The notes under the pieces: model-generated | Databases searched by the model: none | Told to the model about the DNA's origin: nothing | What the model saw: only the letters and a program-made list of their open reading frames with translations | Part shown: positions 63,821-64,000 of the stretch, piece by piece | Numbering within the stretch: position 1 is the stretch's first letter | How the letters are laid out: every line of letters begins with the position of its first letter | Source: Opitutaceae bacterium | GTDB taxonomy: Bacteria > Verrucomicrobiota > Verrucomicrobiia > Opitutales > Opitutaceae | Assembly: GCA_016715765.1 (NCBI GenBank) | Contig: JADJZJ010000010.1 | Span: 57,251 to 121,250 of the forward strand | DNA: 64,000 nt | Direction: 5' to 3' | Program-made: the position numbers and the translations under genes

Positions 63821-64000
63821 TCAGGTCCGCGACGTATCGGCGGCTTCGACCGCGATGGCGGGATCGCACAGGAAGCTGCCATTGGAGAGCATCCGGTCGT
63901 TGATCTGGTCCAGGCACCATTGCGAACGCAGGTAGTAGTTGCGCGTGCCGGCCCGCAGCGCCTGGGTGAGCACGTCCTTCGCCTGCGATGCAAGCCAGGC
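63821..64000 (-). CDS. C-terminal fragment of a gene continuing past the right edge
   Basis: About 59 residues are visible, ending in AIAVEAADTSRT at the TGA 63823-63821; the frame is open to the window edge. The visible part (LASQAKDVLTQALRAG; YYLRSQWCLDQINDRMLSNG) is helical without a known motif. It is the upstream neighbour of the frameshifted helical gene. Confidence 0.6.
   Translation of the reverse strand, partial: AWLASQAKDVLTQALRAGTRNYYLRSQWCLDQINDRMLSNGSFLCDPAIAVEAADTSRT

Overview
This is a high-GC bacterial chromosome segment, most like a member of Verrucomicrobiota, family Opitutaceae. That placement is inference from gene style: two secreted proteins with PEP/VPD-CTERM sorting tails, a YtrA-type ABC cassette, helix-turn-helix/PTS-EIIA fusions, and families of palindromic repeats such as ACCACGGATTACACGGAT and TAGGAGCGGCTTTATGCCGCG in almost every gap. 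No rRNA, phage, transposase, integrase or CRISPR array was seen. The one RNA gene is a tRNA-Leu.

Layout. 0-4.5 kb: the 3' part of a DinG/XPD-like helicase carrying an in-frame palindromic element, then a broken ABC permease, its ATPase and a GntR/YtrA repressor. 4.8-10 kb: pyrR-pyrB-pyrC, a CPBP protease, thiL and tsaE. 10.3-19.4 kb: a mixed block with a YiiD-like thioesterase, a low-complexity two-domain protein, a desaturase, a Tat-exported aldo/keto reductase, a VPD-CTERM protein, a URO-D-family protein, a PhyH dioxygenase, a cupin and tRNA-Leu. 19.7-29.7 kb: pyrD, an acidic-tailed protein, a Wza-like lipoprotein, NhaC, hemB, cysS, an unusual thrS and a TPR protein. 29.8-33.7 kb: two tandem amt-glnK pairs, the upstream one with a good sigma-54 promoter. 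34-41.4 kb: aspS, gpmI, hemH and a multi-PAS hybrid histidine kinase.

41.5-53.3 kb is the highlight. A minus-strand operon, most of whose joints are 4-nt start/stop overlaps, encodes a SulP anion transporter, a NuoL/HyfB-like antiporter, a helix-turn-helix/EIIA regulator, a second HyfB-like antiporter, and HyfC-, HyfE-, HyfF-, HyfG- and ferredoxin-HyfI-like subunits. The large subunit lacks the cysteines that bind NiFe, so this looks like an energy-converting-hydrogenase-related (Ehr-type) ion pump rather than a hydrogenase, genetically tied to an anion transporter. Further upstream, and divergent from the genes preceding sulP, is an NtrC-family activator with a degenerate receiver domain and a GAFTNA instead of GAFTGA loop.

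54.6-64 kb: this activator, ruvC, a membrane TPR protein, a PEP-CTERM protein, a TauE-like permease, recF, a gmhA-like isomerase, a cyclophilin and two incomplete genes at the right edge.

Sequence quality caveat: five genes carry exactly one 1-nt frameshift, each repairable by one base and three of them in homopolymers. At least part of this is probably consensus error rather than biology. Where this matters it is stated in the entry.
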